Source: Paraoerskovia marina DSM 21750
GTDB lineage: Bacteria; Actinomycetota; Actinomycetes; Actinomycetales; Cellulomonadaceae
Direction: 5' to 3'
NCBI RefSeq assembly: GCF_000701465.1
Contig: NZ_JNIY01000004.1
Span: 558,001-622,000 of the forward strand
Length of the DNA stretch: 64,000 nucleotides
The position numbers and the translations under genes were made by a program. Positions 11,313 to 20,885 of the stretch are shown one piece after another (the first letter of the stretch is position 1; the number at the start of each line of letters is the position of its first letter). The notes under the pieces are model-generated. The model saw nothing but the letters and a program-made list of their open reading frames with translations. It did not search any database and was not told the origin of the DNA.

Positions 11313-13459
11313 GTGCCGACGCCGCACCGACGGTGAACCTTGCAACCTCCGAGCTCGACTATCACGCGCTCAACGCGATGCTGAACCTGTACGGCCCGGA
11401 CGGCGGCATCCAGTTCGACATGGACCGCCAGGCCGCGCACCAGTACTTCCGGCAGCACGTCAACCAGAACACCGTGTTCTTCCACGACCTCGACGAGAAG
11501 CTCGACTACCTCGTGGAGAACGAGTACTACGAGGCCGAGGTCCTGGAGAAGTACGACCGCGAGTTCGTCAAGACGCTCTTCCAGTTCGCGTACGGCAAGA
11601 AGTTCCGCTTCGAGACGTTCCTCGGCGCGTTCAAGTACTACACCAGCTACACGCTCAAGACGTTTGACGGCAAGCGCTACCTCGAGCGCTTCGAGGACCG
11701 TGTCTGCATGGTCGCGCTCACGCTCGCCGACGGCGACCAGCAGTTCGCTCTCGACGTCGTCGAGGAGATCATCGCCGGCCGGTTCCAGCCGGCTACCCCG
11801 ACCTTCCTCAACGCCGGCAAGAAGCAGCGCGGCGAGCCCGTCTCCTGCTTCCTGCTGCGCATCGAGGACAACATGGAGTCGATCGCGCGCGGCATCAACT
11901 CGGCGCTGCAGCTCTCGAAGCGCGGCGGGGGAGTGGCGCTGCTGCTCAGCAACGTGCGCGAGCACGGGGCCCCGATCAAGAAGATCGAGAACCAGTCGTC
12001 CGGCGTCATCCCCGTGATGAAGCTGCTCGAGGACTCGTTCTCCTACGCCAACCAGCTGGGTGCGCGGCAGGGTGCGGGCGCGGTGTACCTCAACGCTCAC
12101 CACCCGGACATCATGCGGTTCCTCGACACCAAGCGCGAGAACGCCGACGAGAAGATCCGCATCAAGACGCTGTCGCTCGGCGTCGTGATCCCGGACGTCA
12201 CGTTCGAGCTCGCCAAGAAGAACGAGGACATGTACCTGTTCTCGCCGTACGACGTCGAGCGCGTCTACGGAGTGCCGTTCGCCGACATCTCGGTCACCGA
12301 GAAGTACGACGAGATGGTCGACGACGGTCGGATCCGCAAGACGAAGATCAACGCGCGCAAGTTCTTCCAGACGCTCGCCGAACTCCAGTTCGAGTCGGGC
12401 TACCCGTACATCATGTACGAGGACACGGTGAACCGGGCCAACCCGATCGCGGGCAAGGTCACGCACTCGAACCTCTGCTCGGAGATCCTCCAGGTCTCCA
12501 CGCCGTCGACCTACAAGGACGACCTCTCCTACGACCACATCGGTCGCGACATCTCGTGCAACCTCGGCTCGCTCAACATCGCCAAGGCGATGGACTCGCC
12601 CGACCTCGCCAAGACGATCGACGTGTCGATCCGGGCGCTGACCGCCGTCTCGGACCAGACGAGCATCGACTCGGTGCCGTCGATCCGACGTGCGAACGAC
12701 AACGGGCACGCGATCGGCCTGGGGCAGATGAACCTCCACGGGTTCCTCGCCCGCGAGCGGGTGCACTACGGCTCCGACGAGGGCATCGACTTCACGAACA
12801 TCTACTTCTACACGGTCGCGTACCACGCGGTGGCGGCCTCGAACCGCCTCGCGATCGCGCGGGGACAGAAGTTCTACCGGTTCGAGGAGTCGACGTACGC
12901 GACGGGCGAGTACTTCGACAAGTACACCGAGCAGGAGTGGGTGCCCCAGAGCGACCGCGTCCGCGAGATCTTCGCGGACTCGGGCGTCCACATCCCGACG
13001 CAGGACGACTGGCGCGAGCTGAAGGCCTCGGTCCAGGAGCACGGTCTGTACAACCAGAACCTGCAGGCCGTCCCGCCGACGGGGTCGATCTCGTACATCA
13101 ACAACTCGACGAGCTCGATCCACCCCGTCGCGTCCAAGATCGAGATCCGCAAGGAGGGCAAGATCGGGCGGGTCTACTACCCGGCGCCCTACCTGACGAA
13201 CGACAACATCGAGTACTACGACGACGCGTACGAGATCGGCTGGAAGAAGATCATCGACACGTACGCCGCGGCGACGCAGCACGTCGACCAGGGTCTGAGC
13301 CTCACGCTGTTCTTCAAGGACACGGCGACGACGCGTGAGGTCAACCAGGCGCAGATCTACGCGTGGCGCCAGGGCATCAAGACCCTGTACTACATCCGCG
13401 TGCGTCAGCAGGCGCTCGAGGGCACCGAGGTGGAGAACTGCGTCAGCTGCATGCTCTGA
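11309..13459 (+). CDS. nrdE: Class Ib ribonucleotide reductase, large subunit
   Basis: This 716-residue catalytic subunit reduces ribonucleoside diphosphates to deoxy forms. Visible signatures are SNLCSEI around the thiyl-radical cysteine, [18 protein letters not shown], and the C-terminal redox pair in the terminal CVSCML, which is re-reduced by NrdH. It lacks the N-terminal ATP cone of class Ia enzymes. The ATG at 11309 overlaps the nrdI stop; a longer in-frame extension inside nrdI is not conserved in character and is rejected. Confidence 0.96.
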   Translation: MSADAAPTVNLATSELDYHALNAMLNLYGPDGGIQFDMDRQAAHQYFRQHVNQNTVFFHDLDEKLDYLVENEYYEAEVLEKYDREFVKTLFQFAYGKKFRFETFLGAFKYYTSYTLKTFDGKRYLERFEDRVCMVALTLADGDQQFALDVVEEIIAGRFQPATPTFLNAGKKQRGEPVSCFLLRIEDNMESIARGINSALQLSKRGGGVALLLSNVREHGAPIKKIENQSSGVIPVMKLLEDSFSYANQLGARQGAGAVYLNAHHPDIMRFLDTKRENADEKIRIKTLSLGVVIPDVTFELAKKNEDMYLFSPYDVERVYGVPFADISVTEKYDEMVDDGRIRKTKINARKFFQTLAELQFESGYPYIMYEDTVNRANPIAGKVTHSNLCSEILQVSTPSTYKDDLSYDHIGRDISCNLGSLNIAKAMDSPDLAKTIDVSIRALTAVSDQTSIDSVPSIRRANDNGHAIGLGQMNLHGFLARERVHYGSDEGIDFTNIYFYTVAYHAVAASNRLAIARGQKFYRFEESTYATGEYFDKYTEQEWVPQSDRVREIFADSGVHIPTQDDWRELKASVQEHGLYNQNLQAVPPTGSISYINNSTSSIHPVASKIEIRKEGKIGRVYYPAPYLTNDNIEYYDDAYEIGWKKIIDTYAAATQHVDQGLSLTLFFKDTATTREVNQAQIYAWRQGIKTLYYIRVRQQALEGTEVENCVSCML

Positions 13460-13508
13460 CCAGCGCGCCCACGTGCCGAGCCGGCACCGTCGTCCGTACC
13501 GCACTTGA

Positions 13509-14501
<993 letters not shown>

Positions 14502-14517
14502 TCGCACACCGCTGACG

Positions 14518-14559
14518 GACGAAGGCCCCGGTTCTCACGAGAGAACCGGGGCCTTCGTC
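14518..14559 (+). terminator. Terminator after nrdF
   Basis: The arms 14518-14536 and 14541-14559 are a perfect 19-base-pair stem with an ACGA loop. It lies 16 bases after the nrdF stop and before the convergent lipoprotein gene, so it can stop transcription from both sides. Confidence 0.88.
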
Positions 14560-14578
14560 ATGCCGTACGGAGGAGCGG

Positions 14579-15001
14579 TCAGTCGACCTCGCCGCCGAGC
14601 CCGGGCTGGACGGTGTCGATCGCGTCCTGGGGGCCGACGACGGTCCAGTTGGGGCCGACGAGCACGGTGTCGTCACCCTCGTAGGCGGCGGTCGTCGCGT
14701 CCTTGTCCTCCTGCGCACGGTAGAGGCTCAGCGTGACGTCGCCGCAGGTGCCCTCCTGCCAGGTGGTCTCGGGCAGGTCGGTCGCCTCGGTGAAGTCGTC
14801 GCACTCGAGACCGGCCTCGACGGCAGCGCCCTTGAAGTCGTCGATCGTGCGGTACTCGGTGTCCGCGATCAGGGGCGCCGACTCGGTGGCGGTCGTCGTC
14901 TCGTCGGCAGCTGCGTCCGTGGCGTCGTCGGTGGCACAGCCTGCGAGGACGAGGCCGACGGCGGCGGCAGCGATGGCGGTGCGGGCGGGGGTGATGCGCA
15001 T
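14579..15001 (-). CDS. Small secreted lipoprotein, function unknown
   Basis: This 140-residue protein has a type II signal peptide (residues 1-21) with lipobox LAGC and C22 as the lipidated cysteine. A threonine/alanine-rich linker follows, then a compact acidic domain of about 90 residues containing two cysteines (LECDDFTEA, EGTCGDVTL) that could form a disulfide. The ATG at 15001 has GGAG upstream on the minus strand; a further upstream in-frame ATG would place 27 non-signal residues before the signal peptide. I do not recognise the domain. Confidence 0.78.
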   Translation of the reverse strand: MRITPARTAIAAAAVGLVLAGCATDDATDAAADETTTATESAPLIADTEYRTIDDFKGAAVEAGLECDDFTEATDLPETTWQEGTCGDVTLSLYRAQEDKDATTAAYEGDDTVLVGPNWTVVGPQDAIDTVQPGLGGEVD

Positions 15002-15136
15002 GGGGATGGTCTCCGTCGCGTCGAGGTGGCCCGGGGGTGTCCGGGGAGGGTCTCGCGTCGACGACGGTGGCAACGCTGACATCCACGATACGCAGCACTC
15101 CGTGCGCGTCGAAATCGCGGCGCTGTGCTCTTCGCC

Positions 15137-15631
15137 TCAGTCGGCGGGTCGTGCCCGCGCGCCGGGGACGGGGGGTTCGGCGGACCAGGGGAACGTGATC
15201 CACAGGTCGGTCTCGCGCCACGAGAAGTCCGGCCGGACGATGGAGTGGGGCTTGGTGTAGATGACCGCACTACGCACCTCGGCGCCGTGCTCGGTGATCG
15301 TGCGCATCACCAGATCCAGCGTGCGGCCCGAGTCCGCGACGTCGTCCACCACGAGCACCCGTGAGTTCCGCAGATCGGTGGCGTCCATCGACGGCGCGAG
15401 CATGACGGGGTCCGGCAGCGTCTCGCCGACGTCCGTGTAGAACTCCACGTTCATGGTGCCGACCCCCTTGGTGCCCAGCGCATAGGCCATCGCACCCCCG
15501 GGGACGAGCCCGCCGCGAGCGATGGCGACGACGACGTCGGGGACGAACCCGCCGGCCACCACCTGCTCGGCGAGCTCGCGCACCGCGGCGCCGAAGGTCG
15601 GCCAGGTCAGGACTTCGCGCTCAGCACTCAT
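15137..15631 (-). CDS. Phosphoribosyltransferase
   Basis: This 164-residue protein has a type I PRTase fold, with the PRPP-binding loop VLVVDDVADSGRTL and an upstream VAIARGGLVPGG loop. It resembles small actinobacterial xanthine/hypoxanthine-guanine PRTase-like proteins (COG2236), which transfer phosphoribose to a purine base, but the base specificity cannot be told. It is monocistronic: a hairpin separates it from the FKBP gene upstream, and a TAGTGT -10 element lies 6 bases before its ATG. Confidence 0.85.
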   Translation of the reverse strand: MSAEREVLTWPTFGAAVRELAEQVVAGGFVPDVVVAIARGGLVPGGAMAYALGTKGVGTMNVEFYTDVGETLPDPVMLAPSMDATDLRNSRVLVVDDVADSGRTLDLVMRTITEHGAEVRSAVIYTKPHSIVRPDFSWRETDLWITFPWSAEPPVPGARARPAD

Positions 15632-15637
15632 ACCCCG

Positions 15638-15643
15638 ACACTA
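15638..15643 (-). promoter_or_regulatory. Candidate -10 of the phosphoribosyltransferase gene
   Basis: TAGTGT on the minus strand lies 6 bases before the ATG (first base 15631), suggesting a leaderless mRNA. It partly overlaps the start of the adjacent hairpin region. Confidence 0.4.
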
Positions 15644-15684
15644 CGACGGCGGGGCCCGACCTGTGTGGTCGAGCCCCGCCGTCG
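15644..15684 (-). terminator. Terminator after the FKBP gene
   Basis: Arms 15644-15655 and 15673-15684 pair over 12 bases (CGACGGCGGGGC), with a further inner stem GACC/GGTC around TGTGT. It starts 13 bases past the stop of the minus-strand FKBP gene. Confidence 0.72.
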
Positions 15685-15696
15685 AGTCGAACTGGA

Positions 15697-16662
15697 TCAG
15701 TAGGCGTCGAGGATGTCGACGACGAAGATCAGCGTCTCGTCCTGCAGCTCGTTGCCGTCGACGGCGCCGTAGGCCTGGGCCGGCGGGATGACCAGGAGAA
15801 CCTGGCTGCCGACCGTCTGGCCGGACAGGCCCTCGGTCCACCCCTCGATGACACCGGTCAGTGCGAAGTCGGCAGGCTCGCCGCGCTCCCACGAGGAGTC
15901 GAAGGTTTCTCCGTCGAGGGTCCAGCCCGTGTAGTGCGCGGTGATGGACTGGTCGGCGGAGACCTCGGGCCCGTCGCCCTTGATGAGCGTCTGGACGACC
16001 ATCTCGTCGGGGGCCTCGTATCCGTCCGGGATCTCGATGCTGGGGGAGCCGTCGTCGCCGAGGGTCACGGTCGGCAGGCCGTCCTCCGGCGTCACCGCCT
16101 CACCCTCGGCACGCTCGAGGCCGGAGGGCTCCGTCCCGGAGGAGAGCTCGATGACGCTGAGCGCCGTCGTGGCGTTGCCGTCGGCGTCCTGGCTCTGGTT
16201 CGCGAACGAGACGCGCGAGCCGACCGGGGTGCCGATGAACGTGTCGTTCAGGAGCTCGTAGGCGGGGTCGCCGAGGGTGAACGTCTCGGCGGTCTGGCCC
16301 TCGTCCCACGTGCCCTGGACGCGCTCGCCTCCCGTGCCGTCGTACAGGACGTAGTCCATCGTGACGCGCATGCCCTCCTCGAGCGGCTCACCGTCGCCCT
16401 CGACGGACACGACAGCCGTCGGGCCGGAGACCTCGAGGGGGGCGTCGAAGGCGACCTCGGGCTCGGAGCCGACGTCGCCCGAGACCTCGACGGCCTCGAG
16501 AGTCTTGACGTCGTCCTCGTTGGCGTTGACGAGGGAGTCGGTGCTCGCGCTCTCGGTCGCTGTGGCGTCGCCGTCGGCGTCGCCGTCGGACGAGCAGCCG
16601 CTCAGCACGAGCGCGGATCCGACGGCGAGTGCGGCCAGGCCGCGCATGGTGCGGTTCTTCAC
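15697..16662 (-). CDS. FKBP-type peptidyl-prolyl isomerase lipoprotein
   Basis: This 321-residue exported lipoprotein has a signal peptide ending in the lipobox LSGC with C23. Residues about 225-321 form a complete FKBP domain (ITAHYTGWTLDGETFDSSW, GVIEGWTEGLSGQTVGSQ, VIPPAQAYGA, FVVDILDAY). Residues about 100-180 look like a second, degenerate FKBP domain (MRVTMDYVLYDGTGG, FTLGDPAYELL, GTPVGSRVSF). It probably folds exported proteins at the membrane surface. GTG at 16662 with AAGGA upstream is chosen over an internal ATG because it gives a proper basic n-region. Confidence 0.87.
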   Translation of the reverse strand: MKNRTMRGLAALAVGSALVLSGCSSDGDADGDATATESASTDSLVNANEDDVKTLEAVEVSGDVGSEPEVAFDAPLEVSGPTAVVSVEGDGEPLEEGMRVTMDYVLYDGTGGERVQGTWDEGQTAETFTLGDPAYELLNDTFIGTPVGSRVSFANQSQDADGNATTALSVIELSSGTEPSGLERAEGEAVTPEDGLPTVTLGDDGSPSIEIPDGYEAPDEMVVQTLIKGDGPEVSADQSITAHYTGWTLDGETFDSSWERGEPADFALTGVIEGWTEGLSGQTVGSQVLLVIPPAQAYGAVDGNELQDETLIFVVDILDAY

Positions 16663-16764
16663 GGGAGTCCTTCGGAGTTGGGGAACGGCCCGATGGTCCA
16701 GCGTCGGTGCCGCGATGAGCCCACTGTAGCGCCGTGTGCTGGGCATTCGCTGAGTGGACCGTGG

Positions 16765-16770
16765 CACGAT
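16765..16770 (+). promoter_or_regulatory. Candidate -10 before the small CxxC protein
   Basis: CACGAT lies 6 bases before the ATG at 16777, the same spacing as at nagA and glgX. The match to the -10 consensus is weak. Confidence 0.28.
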
Positions 16771-16776
16771 GGACCG

Positions 16777-17076
16777 ATGCCGTCGTCACGCCGCTCACGT
16801 CGTCGCCCGTGGGGTGCAGAACACGTTCCCGTCGACCTCGACCGGGCGACCGGCGGGCGCCGGACGGAGTCCGGTCACGACGGCGAGTGGACCGTCCAAC
16901 GCGTGCGCCGCTCCGAGAAGACCTACGTCTGTCCAGGATGCCGACAGGACGTCGCTCCGGGGACGGCGCACGTCGTCGCCTGGGCCAACGACTCGATGTT
17001 CGGGGCAGAGGCGGCGCTCGCCGACCGGCGCCACTGGCACACCGCCTGCTGGCAGGCGCGTGCGCGCCGCCGATAG
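16777..17076 (+). CDS. Small basic zinc-ribbon-like protein
   Basis: This 99-residue protein has an arginine-rich N-terminus (MPSSRRSRRRPWG) and a central EKTYVCPGCRQDVAPGTAHVV segment. Histidines and a cysteine follow (RRHWHTACWQ), together suggesting a C-x2-C...H-x4-C metal site. Similar short proteins are widespread in actinobacteria and often carry a misleading 'ATP/GTP-binding' label. I cannot assign a function. The ATG at 16777 is chosen because the open frame upstream runs antisense through the FKBP gene. Confidence 0.75.
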   Translation: MPSSRRSRRRPWGAEHVPVDLDRATGGRRTESGHDGEWTVQRVRRSEKTYVCPGCRQDVAPGTAHVVAWANDSMFGAEAALADRRHWHTACWQARARRR

Positions 17077-17110
17077 CCGCCCGGACGGGCCGCGGCTGCT
17101 CTTGGCCGCA

Positions 17111-17116
17111 TAGGAT
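17111..17116 (+). promoter_or_regulatory. Candidate -10 of the first alpha/beta hydrolase gene
   Basis: TAGGAT lies 7 bases before the ATG at 17124, which implies a leaderless transcript. Confidence 0.45.
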
Positions 17117-17123
17117 CGTGGTG

Positions 17124-17924
17124 ATGAGCGACGACGACGTGACCACGATCCGATCCTTGACCGTGCTCCCCGCGCGCCGCGAGGACATCGAGCTCGACAC
17201 GGCCGACGGGCTGCGCCTCGTCGGAGAGCTCGCGCTCCCTGCCGAACGCGAACCGGTTGCGACGCTCGTGACGCTGCACCCGCTCCCGACGCACGGCGGC
17301 TACATGGACTCGCACGTGTACCGCAAGGCCGCCTGGCGACTCCCGGCGCTGGCCGACCTCGCCGTCCTCCGCTTCAACACCCGCGGGACCTCGTCCCCGC
17401 GCGGCACCAGCGAGGGGGAGTTCGACGGCGGCGAGGCCGAACGGTTCGACGTCACCGCCGCGATCGAGTACGCCGAGTTCCACGACCTTCCCCGGCGCTG
17501 GCTCGTCGGCTGGTCCTTCGGCACCGAGCTGGCGCTCATGCACGGGACGGACCCGTCCGTCGAGGGCGCGATCCTCCTCTCGCCACCGCTGCACCGGGCC
17601 ACCGACGCGGATCTCGACCGGTGGGCGGAGTTCGGCAAGCCTCTCGTCGTCCTCGTGCCCGAGCTGGACGACTACCTCCGTCCCGAGGAGGCCCGACGTC
17701 GTTTCGCCCGCGTGCCGCAGGCCGAGGTCATCGCCGTCGACGGGGCCAAGCATCTCTGGGTGGGTGAGCCGTCGGTCCGCCGCGTCCTCGACGAGATCGT
17801 GGCGCGCGTGGCCCCGGAGGTGGGCACACCCCTGCCGACCACGTGGTCCGGGGCGCAGGTGGACGCTGCCGACTCCGACACCGAGGCCACGGACCAGGCC
17901 GGCTACGACGCGTCACGGCGTTGA
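17124..17924 (+). CDS. Alpha/beta hydrolase
   Basis: This 266-residue protein has an alpha/beta-hydrolase fold: an oxyanion region LVTLHPLPTHGG, the nucleophile elbow GWSFGTE with serine, an aspartate in VPELDDYLRPEE, and a histidine in DGAKHLWVGE. It resembles small cytoplasmic hydrolases of the COG2945 type. The substrate is unknown. There is no signal peptide. The next gene, another hydrolase, starts 17 bases downstream with its own AAGGAG, so the two form a probable operon. Confidence 0.83.
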   Translation: MSDDDVTTIRSLTVLPARREDIELDTADGLRLVGELALPAEREPVATLVTLHPLPTHGGYMDSHVYRKAAWRLPALADLAVLRFNTRGTSSPRGTSEGEFDGGEAERFDVTAAIEYAEFHDLPRRWLVGWSFGTELALMHGTDPSVEGAILLSPPLHRATDADLDRWAEFGKPLVVLVPELDDYLRPEEARRRFARVPQAEVIAVDGAKHLWVGEPSVRRVLDEIVARVAPEVGTPLPTTWSGAQVDAADSDTEATDQAGYDASRR

Positions 17925-17941
17925 CGCGGAAGGAGAGGATC

Positions 17942-18751
17942 ATGACCGAACGACTCGCGGAGGACCTTCCCCCGCTGGAGATCCGCACGTTGCGCCAGGG
18001 GCACGGTCAGCCTGTGCTGCTGCTCCACGCGTTCCCGGTCGACCACCGGATGTGGTCGCCCGTCGCCCAGCTCTTCCCGGCTGGGCAGACAGTGCTGGCG
18101 ATCGACTCCTACGGTGCGGGGCACGACGCCGTCTGGCCGGAGACTCCCTCGCTGGACCTGGCGGCGGACGCGGTCGTCTCGGCACTGCACCGCGCGGGAT
18201 TCGACCGCGCGGTCGTCGCCGGGTTGTCGATGGGCGGATATCTCGCCCTGGCGATCGCCGACCGACACCCGGACGTCGTGGCCGGGCTCGGCCTGCTCGA
18301 CACGAAGTCGACCGCCGACACGCCTGAGGCGCTGGCGAACCGCGCACGGTCGGCCGAGGCGATGTTCGCCGAGCGGTCGGTGAACCCCGTCCTGGGAATG
18401 GCGGCGTCGCTGCCGTCGCCCGAGAGCATCCGCAAGGACCCGGGGCTGACGTCGCGCGTCGAGGAGCTCATCCTCCGACAGCAGCCCGAGGGCCTCGCCT
18501 GGTGCCAGCGGGCCATGGCCGCGCGGCCAGACCGCACGGGCGTCGTCACCGTTGCGCCGGGCCCCGTGCTCGTCCTCGTCGGGAGCGAGGACAGGACGAC
18601 TCCGGTCTCGGCGTCCGAGCACATGGTGGTCGCCCGGCGCGACGCCGAGCTGGTCGTCGTCCCGGACGTCGGGCATCTCTCCGCGCTGGAGGCTCCCCAG
18701 GCCGTGACGGACGCGCTGGTCGGCCTGATCGAGCGCAGCAGTCCGGTCTAG
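17942..18751 (+). CDS. Alpha/beta hydrolase
   Basis: This 269-residue protein is a second, distinct alpha/beta-hydrolase. It has VLLLHAFPVDHRMW for the HG-type oxyanion region, the nucleophile elbow AGLSMGGYLAL, an aspartate in LVGSEDRTTP and a histidine in VPDVGHLSALEAP, so the triad is complete. It is similar to 3-oxoadipate enol-lactonase-like esterases, but the substrate is unknown. AAGGAG lies about 8 bases before the ATG. Its stop codon is part of the palindrome CTAG at 18748-18751, which also encodes the stop of the convergent gene. Confidence 0.85.
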   Translation: MTERLAEDLPPLEIRTLRQGHGQPVLLLHAFPVDHRMWSPVAQLFPAGQTVLAIDSYGAGHDAVWPETPSLDLAADAVVSALHRAGFDRAVVAGLSMGGYLALAIADRHPDVVAGLGLLDTKSTADTPEALANRARSAEAMFAERSVNPVLGMAASLPSPESIRKDPGLTSRVEELILRQQPEGLAWCQRAMAARPDRTGVVTVAPGPVLVLVGSEDRTTPVSASEHMVVARRDAELVVVPDVGHLSALEAPQAVTDALVGLIERSSPV

Positions 18752-19191
18752 CCGTTCGGCTCCGCCCGCGGCGGCACCTGGTCGAGGACGAGCGCGAGCG
18801 CGTCGGTGATGTCGATGGACTCGCCGTCGCGCCCGCCGGCGCCCAGGACCCGGGGCGGGTCGGACGGTTCGGGGGACACCCCACGAAGCCGCGCCGTCAG
18901 CCCGCCGGGGGCCGACAGGACGTAGAAGAGTCCGTCGGTCCCCACGGCGACGGACCGGTTCTTGCGGAGGTACCAGCCGCGCAGAGGCGTGCGATAGGTC
19001 GACCTGCCGTCGTAGCCGCGCGCTCGGAGCGGCTCCGGCTCAAGACCGCGACGGCTGGCCTCGGCCACGAACTCGGCGATCGCCCGCGCGGCGATCGCCG
19101 AGTCCGCCCGCCGTAGCTCGTCCATCGCGCGCGCCTTCTCCTGCGCGGCGTCACGGCGCCGTTCCCGCCAGACGGCGGGGTCGTCGCTCAC
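18748..19191 (-). CDS. Conserved hypothetical protein next to the DivIVA-like gene
   Basis: This 147-residue cytoplasmic protein has an N-terminal charged helix (about residues 5-50, alanine/arginine/glutamate rich) followed by a globular part with YRTPLRGWYLRKNRSVAVGTD. It has no membrane segment. Its ATG overlaps the stop of the coiled-coil gene upstream (ATGA), so the two are translated together. That suggests a functional link to the polar or cytoskeletal protein. No known domain is recognised. Confidence 0.75.
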   Translation of the reverse strand: MSDDPAVWRERRRDAAQEKARAMDELRRADSAIAARAIAEFVAEASRRGLEPEPLRARGYDGRSTYRTPLRGWYLRKNRSVAVGTDGLFYVLSAPGGLTARLRGVSPEPSDPPRVLGAGGRDGESIDITDALALVLDQVPPRAEPNG

Positions 19192-20684
19192 TTCGTGTCG
19201 CCGGTGCTCTCGTCCGTGCTCACGTCGCCCTGGGACGGGGCGGTCTCGGCCGTCGCCGGGCGCTCGGCGACAGACTCGTCCGTCGCAGACACGTCGGTGG
19301 CGGGCGCGTCGTCCCCGGTGGCGTCGGGCGCCGGGACCGGCTCGTCGCTCGAGACCGGCTTCGCAGCTCTGGCGCTCTGCTTCTTCTTCGCGCCCGCACT
19401 GCCGGACTTGTCCTCGGCACGCAGCGCGCCGGCACGGGCCTGCTGCGCGGGCGTCCCGGACGTCGACGCGTTGTTGGCGAGGAGCGACCGAAGCTCGCCC
19501 ATGTAGGCGTTGATCGAGTCGTTCTGACGCGTCAGGTCCTCGAGTTGGCGCTGTGCGCTCGAACGCTGGGCGTCGGACTCGGCGTTCGCGTCGGAGACGG
19601 TCTGCTCCGCGAACTCCCGAGCCTCGGTGATCACCCGGTCCGCCGTCGTCCGGGCCTCCTCGAGCTGCTGTCGCACGTACTCGTCGGACTCGCGCTGAAC
19701 CTTCTCGGCCTGCTCGAGCGCGATCGCGACACGCTTCTCGGCGTCGGCCGCGTGCTTCTCGGCGGTCGCGACGTGCTCGTCCGTCTTCTGCTTGGCGTCG
19801 GCGTGACGCTGCGCAACCTCCTGCTCGGCCTCCTCGCGGCGTCGGGAGATGTCGAGCTGCGCGGCCGCGAGCTCGGTCCGGGCCTGCTCTCGCAGACCGT
19901 CGATCTCCTTGAACCCCGACGCGGAGAGTTCCTCCGCCTCGCGACGGGCGTCGGTCAGGACACGCTCCGCCTCCCGGCGAGCCTGTTCGAGGAGCCCCTC
20001 GGCCTCGGCGTGGGCGGCGTCTCGCTGTGCCTTCGTCTCCGACTCGGCGCGACGGCGCATCTCCACGGTCTCCTGCTCCGCGGCCACGCGATCCTCGGTG
20101 ATCTCGCGCTCGGCGGAGGCTCGCAACGTGCCGAGCTCGCGCTCGAGGCCCGTCCGGCGCTCGCTCTCCTCCGTGCTCAGCGCGGTCTGGATCCGCGTCG
20201 CCTCGCGCTCGGCACTGCCGAGGAGCTCCTCGGCCCGGCGCTGGGCGGCAGTCAGCGTCGACTGCGCCTCGGACGCGGAGGTCGTCCGGATCTCCTCGGC
20301 CTCGCGGCGCGCCGAGGCGAGCAGCTCGGCGACCTCGGTCTCGGCCCGGGACCGGACCTGTCCGGCCGAGAGCTTGGCGCGGGCCATGATGTCGACCGCC
20401 TGCGAGTTGGCCTGCGTCAGGATGTCTGCCGACTGCTCCTCGGCCGAGCGCAGAAGCTGCTCGATCCGGGCGCCGAGGCCGGCGTACGACGGCTTGTCGG
20501 CCTCACGGACGGTGCGCTGGGCGTCGGCGAGCTCGGCGCCGAGCTGCATCTGCCGCTGGTCGAGCGCCTCGACCCGCTGGCGTGCGTCGGCAAGCGACTT
20601 CTCGAGCTTGGCGACCTGGTTGTCCACCTGGACGCGGTCGTAGCCACGCATCGTGATGGGGAAGAGCGAACGCTCGTCGGACAC
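19188..20684 (-). CDS. DivIVA-like long coiled-coil protein
   Basis: This 498-residue protein begins with the DivIVA-type membrane-curvature motif, LFPITMRGYDRVQVDNQV (residues 7-24). About 400 residues of almost uninterrupted Ala/Glu/Arg/Gln coiled coil follow, and the last about 90 residues are a disordered Ala/Thr/Asp-rich tail after a lysine cluster (AKKKQSARAAK). The plan resembles the Streptomyces Scy/FilP class of polar-growth scaffold proteins rather than Wag31. The start is GTG with GGAGG upstream. A role in cell shape or polarity is inferred. Confidence 0.8.
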   Translation of the reverse strand: MSDERSLFPITMRGYDRVQVDNQVAKLEKSLADARQRVEALDQRQMQLGAELADAQRTVREADKPSYAGLGARIEQLLRSAEEQSADILTQANSQAVDIMARAKLSAGQVRSRAETEVAELLASARREAEEIRTTSASEAQSTLTAAQRRAEELLGSAEREATRIQTALSTEESERRTGLERELGTLRASAEREITEDRVAAEQETVEMRRRAESETKAQRDAAHAEAEGLLEQARREAERVLTDARREAEELSASGFKEIDGLREQARTELAAAQLDISRRREEAEQEVAQRHADAKQKTDEHVATAEKHAADAEKRVAIALEQAEKVQRESDEYVRQQLEEARTTADRVITEAREFAEQTVSDANAESDAQRSSAQRQLEDLTRQNDSINAYMGELRSLLANNASTSGTPAQQARAGALRAEDKSGSAGAKKKQSARAAKPVSSDEPVPAPDATGDDAPATDVSATDESVAERPATAETAPSQGDVSTDESTGDTK

Positions 20685-20885
20685 CTGGAGAACCTCCGGA
20701 GTTTTCGGGCCACGTAGCGGATCTCTCGTGGAGTTGCCGCAGGTGACGGTGGAAGTCTTCAGCGTATCGGGTGGGGCCGTTCCCAGACACCCAGACGGTG
20801 GCGGAGAACTTCCTCACGCGGCCCCCGGGGTCGCCGACCGTCGTTCGGCCCTATCCTGGGGGAGTCGGACACGAAGGGAACTCGG

